NCBI GenBank assembly: GCA_023432845.1
Contig: JAEZEY010000479.1
Location: 1 to 6,212, forward strand
Reading direction: 5' to 3'
DNA from: Pseudomonadota bacterium
GTDB taxonomy: Bacteria; Pseudomonadota; Alphaproteobacteria; Rhizobiales; Xanthobacteraceae
DNA: 6,212 nt
The notes under the pieces are model-generated. The model was not told where the DNA came from. It did not search any database and worked only from the letters and a program-made list of their open reading frames with translations. The translations under genes and the position numbers were made by a program. Within the stretch, counting starts at the first letter, position 1, and the number at the start of each line of letters is the position of its first letter. Shown here piece after piece: positions 5,257-6,212 of the stretch.

Positions 5257-6212
5257 GCCGCCGCCTTCGCGCGCTTTACGTCCGGCGGCAGCGCTTCCTC
5301 GGTCAGCAGCTTCAGCGCGTCGTCGAGCGACATCACCTGTTGCTTGTCTGAGCCGAGGCGGCGGATCGAGACCTGCCGCGTTTCCGCTTCCTTCTTGCCG
5401 ACGACAAGCAGTACCGGCACCTTGGCCAGCGAGTGCTCGCGGACCTTGTAGTTGATCTTCTCGTTGCGCAGATCGGCATCGACGCGCAGGCCGGCCTTGC
5501 GCGCCGCGGCCATGACGTCCGTGGCGTAAGCGTCGGCATCCTGGGTGATGGTGCAGACGACGGCCTGCTTGGGCGCCAGCCACAGCGGCAGGTGGCCGGC
5601 ATAGTGCTCGAGCACGACGCCGAGAAAACGCTCCAGCGAGCCGCAGATCGCGCGGTGCACCATGACCGGCGTCTGCTTGGAGCCATCGGGCGCGATGTAA
5701 AAGGCCTCGAACCGCTCCGGCAGGTTGAAGTCGACCTGAGTGGTGCCACACTGCCAGTCGCGGCCGATGGCGTCGCGCAACACGTATTCGAACTTCGGCC
5801 CGTAGAATGCGCCTTCGCCCGGATTGATCGCGGTCTTGATGCGGTTGTTTTCCCTGGCGATGCGCTCGAGCACGTTCCGCATTACGCCTTCGGCGTGATC
5901 CCACGCGGCGTCCGAGCCGACGCGCTTTTCAGGCCGGGTCGACAGTTTGACGACGAGATCGCCCTCGAAGCCGAAATCGGCATAGGTCGACATGATCAGG
6001 TCGTTGATCTTGAGGCATTCCTCGGCGAGTTGGTCCTCGGTGCAGAACACATGCGCGTCGTCTTGCGTGAAGGCGCGCACGCGCAACAGACCGTGCATGG
6101 CGCCGGACGCCTCGTAGCGGTGGACAATACCAAACTCGGCGAGCCGGATCGGCAGTTCGCGATAGCTCTTGAGGCCGTGCTTGTAGATCTGCACATGGCC
6201 CGGACAGTTCAT
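5253..6212 (-). CDS. thrS: Threonyl-tRNA synthetase, C-terminal half (5' end cut by window edge)
   Basis: The visible 319 residues begin at MNCPGH, an internal motif and not the true start. E. coli ThrRS has 642 residues and MNCPGH near 332, so about half the protein lies beyond the right edge. The enzyme charges tRNA-Thr with threonine in the cytoplasm. The Zn2+ ligands are Cys3 in MNCPGH, His54 in TQDDAH (51 residues later, as between E. coli Cys334 and His385) and the His of PVMVHRAICGSLERF (His186) in the motif 3 region. Motif 2 is HRYEASGAMHGLLRVRAF (31-48). From LPLWLAPKQAVV (about 208) to the end is the anticodon-binding domain, including VREHSLAKVPVLLVVGKKE. A short Ala/Lys-rich tail ends in a TAG that lies within the adjacent palindromic repeat. 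The core looks intact, and the assignment is essentially certain. Confidence 0.97.
   Translation of the reverse strand: MNCPGHVQIYKHGLKSYRELPIRLAEFGIVHRYEASGAMHGLLRVRAFTQDDAHVFCTEDQLAEECLKINDLIMSTYADFGFEGDLVVKLSTRPEKRVGSDAAWDHAEGVMRNVLERIARENNRIKTAINPGEGAFYGPKFEYVLRDAIGRDWQCGTTQVDFNLPERFEAFYIAPDGSKQTPVMVHRAICGSLERFLGVVLEHYAGHLPLWLAPKQAVVCTITQDADAYATDVMAAARKAGLRVDADLRNEKINYKVREHSLAKVPVLLVVGKKEAETRQVSIRRLGSDKQQVMSLDDALKLLTEEALPPDVKRAKAAA

Noticed and set aside
5176..5904. 242-codon minus-strand open frame overlapping thrS in another frame
   Set aside because: The thrS frame carries conserved synthetase motifs over the same bases. The alternative product is Arg-rich, low-complexity sequence.

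Overview
The window is GC-rich, densely coding DNA. Its codon use, gene content and one intergenic repeat fit an alphaproteobacterium of the Hyphomicrobiales (Bradyrhizobium, Rhodopseudomonas, Xanthobacteraceae and relatives). That placement is inferred from protein style and remembered sequence, not from a search. There is no phage, transposase, CRISPR array, rRNA or tRNA. Most of the content is ordinary chromosomal metabolism.

Left part (1-949, minus strand): a YdjA-like nitroreductase overlaps a flavin reductase-family gene by one base (TGATG). The flavin reductase gene runs off the left edge. The two probably form a translationally coupled FMN/redox operon. A 377-base noncoding gap (950-1326) separates this pair from the plus-strand genes. 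It holds a perfect short palindrome close to the next start codon.

Centre (1327-4725, plus strand): first comes an exported protein with three internal beta-rich repeats and no recognised family. It is followed 34 bases later by otsB (trehalose-6-phosphate phosphatase) and, after about 116 bases, by otsA (trehalose-6-phosphate synthase). OtsA makes trehalose-6-phosphate from a nucleotide-activated glucose and glucose-6-phosphate, and OtsB dephosphorylates it to trehalose, an osmo- and desiccation protectant. The exported protein may share their transcript. OtsA has an Asn where the E. coli enzyme has the glucose-6-phosphate-contacting Asp130.

Right part (4828-6212): a small exported c-type cytochrome (plus strand) converges on the C-terminal half of thrS (threonyl-tRNA synthetase, minus strand, cut by the right edge). 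Between them lies a two-part palindromic element that resembles an interspersed intergenic repeat of Bradyrhizobium-type genomes. Its first half looks like a terminator for the cytochrome gene, and its far end supplies the thrS stop codon.

No clearly new multi-gene system is visible. The best leads are the three-repeat exported protein beside the trehalose genes, the OtsA active-site substitution and the repeat element.
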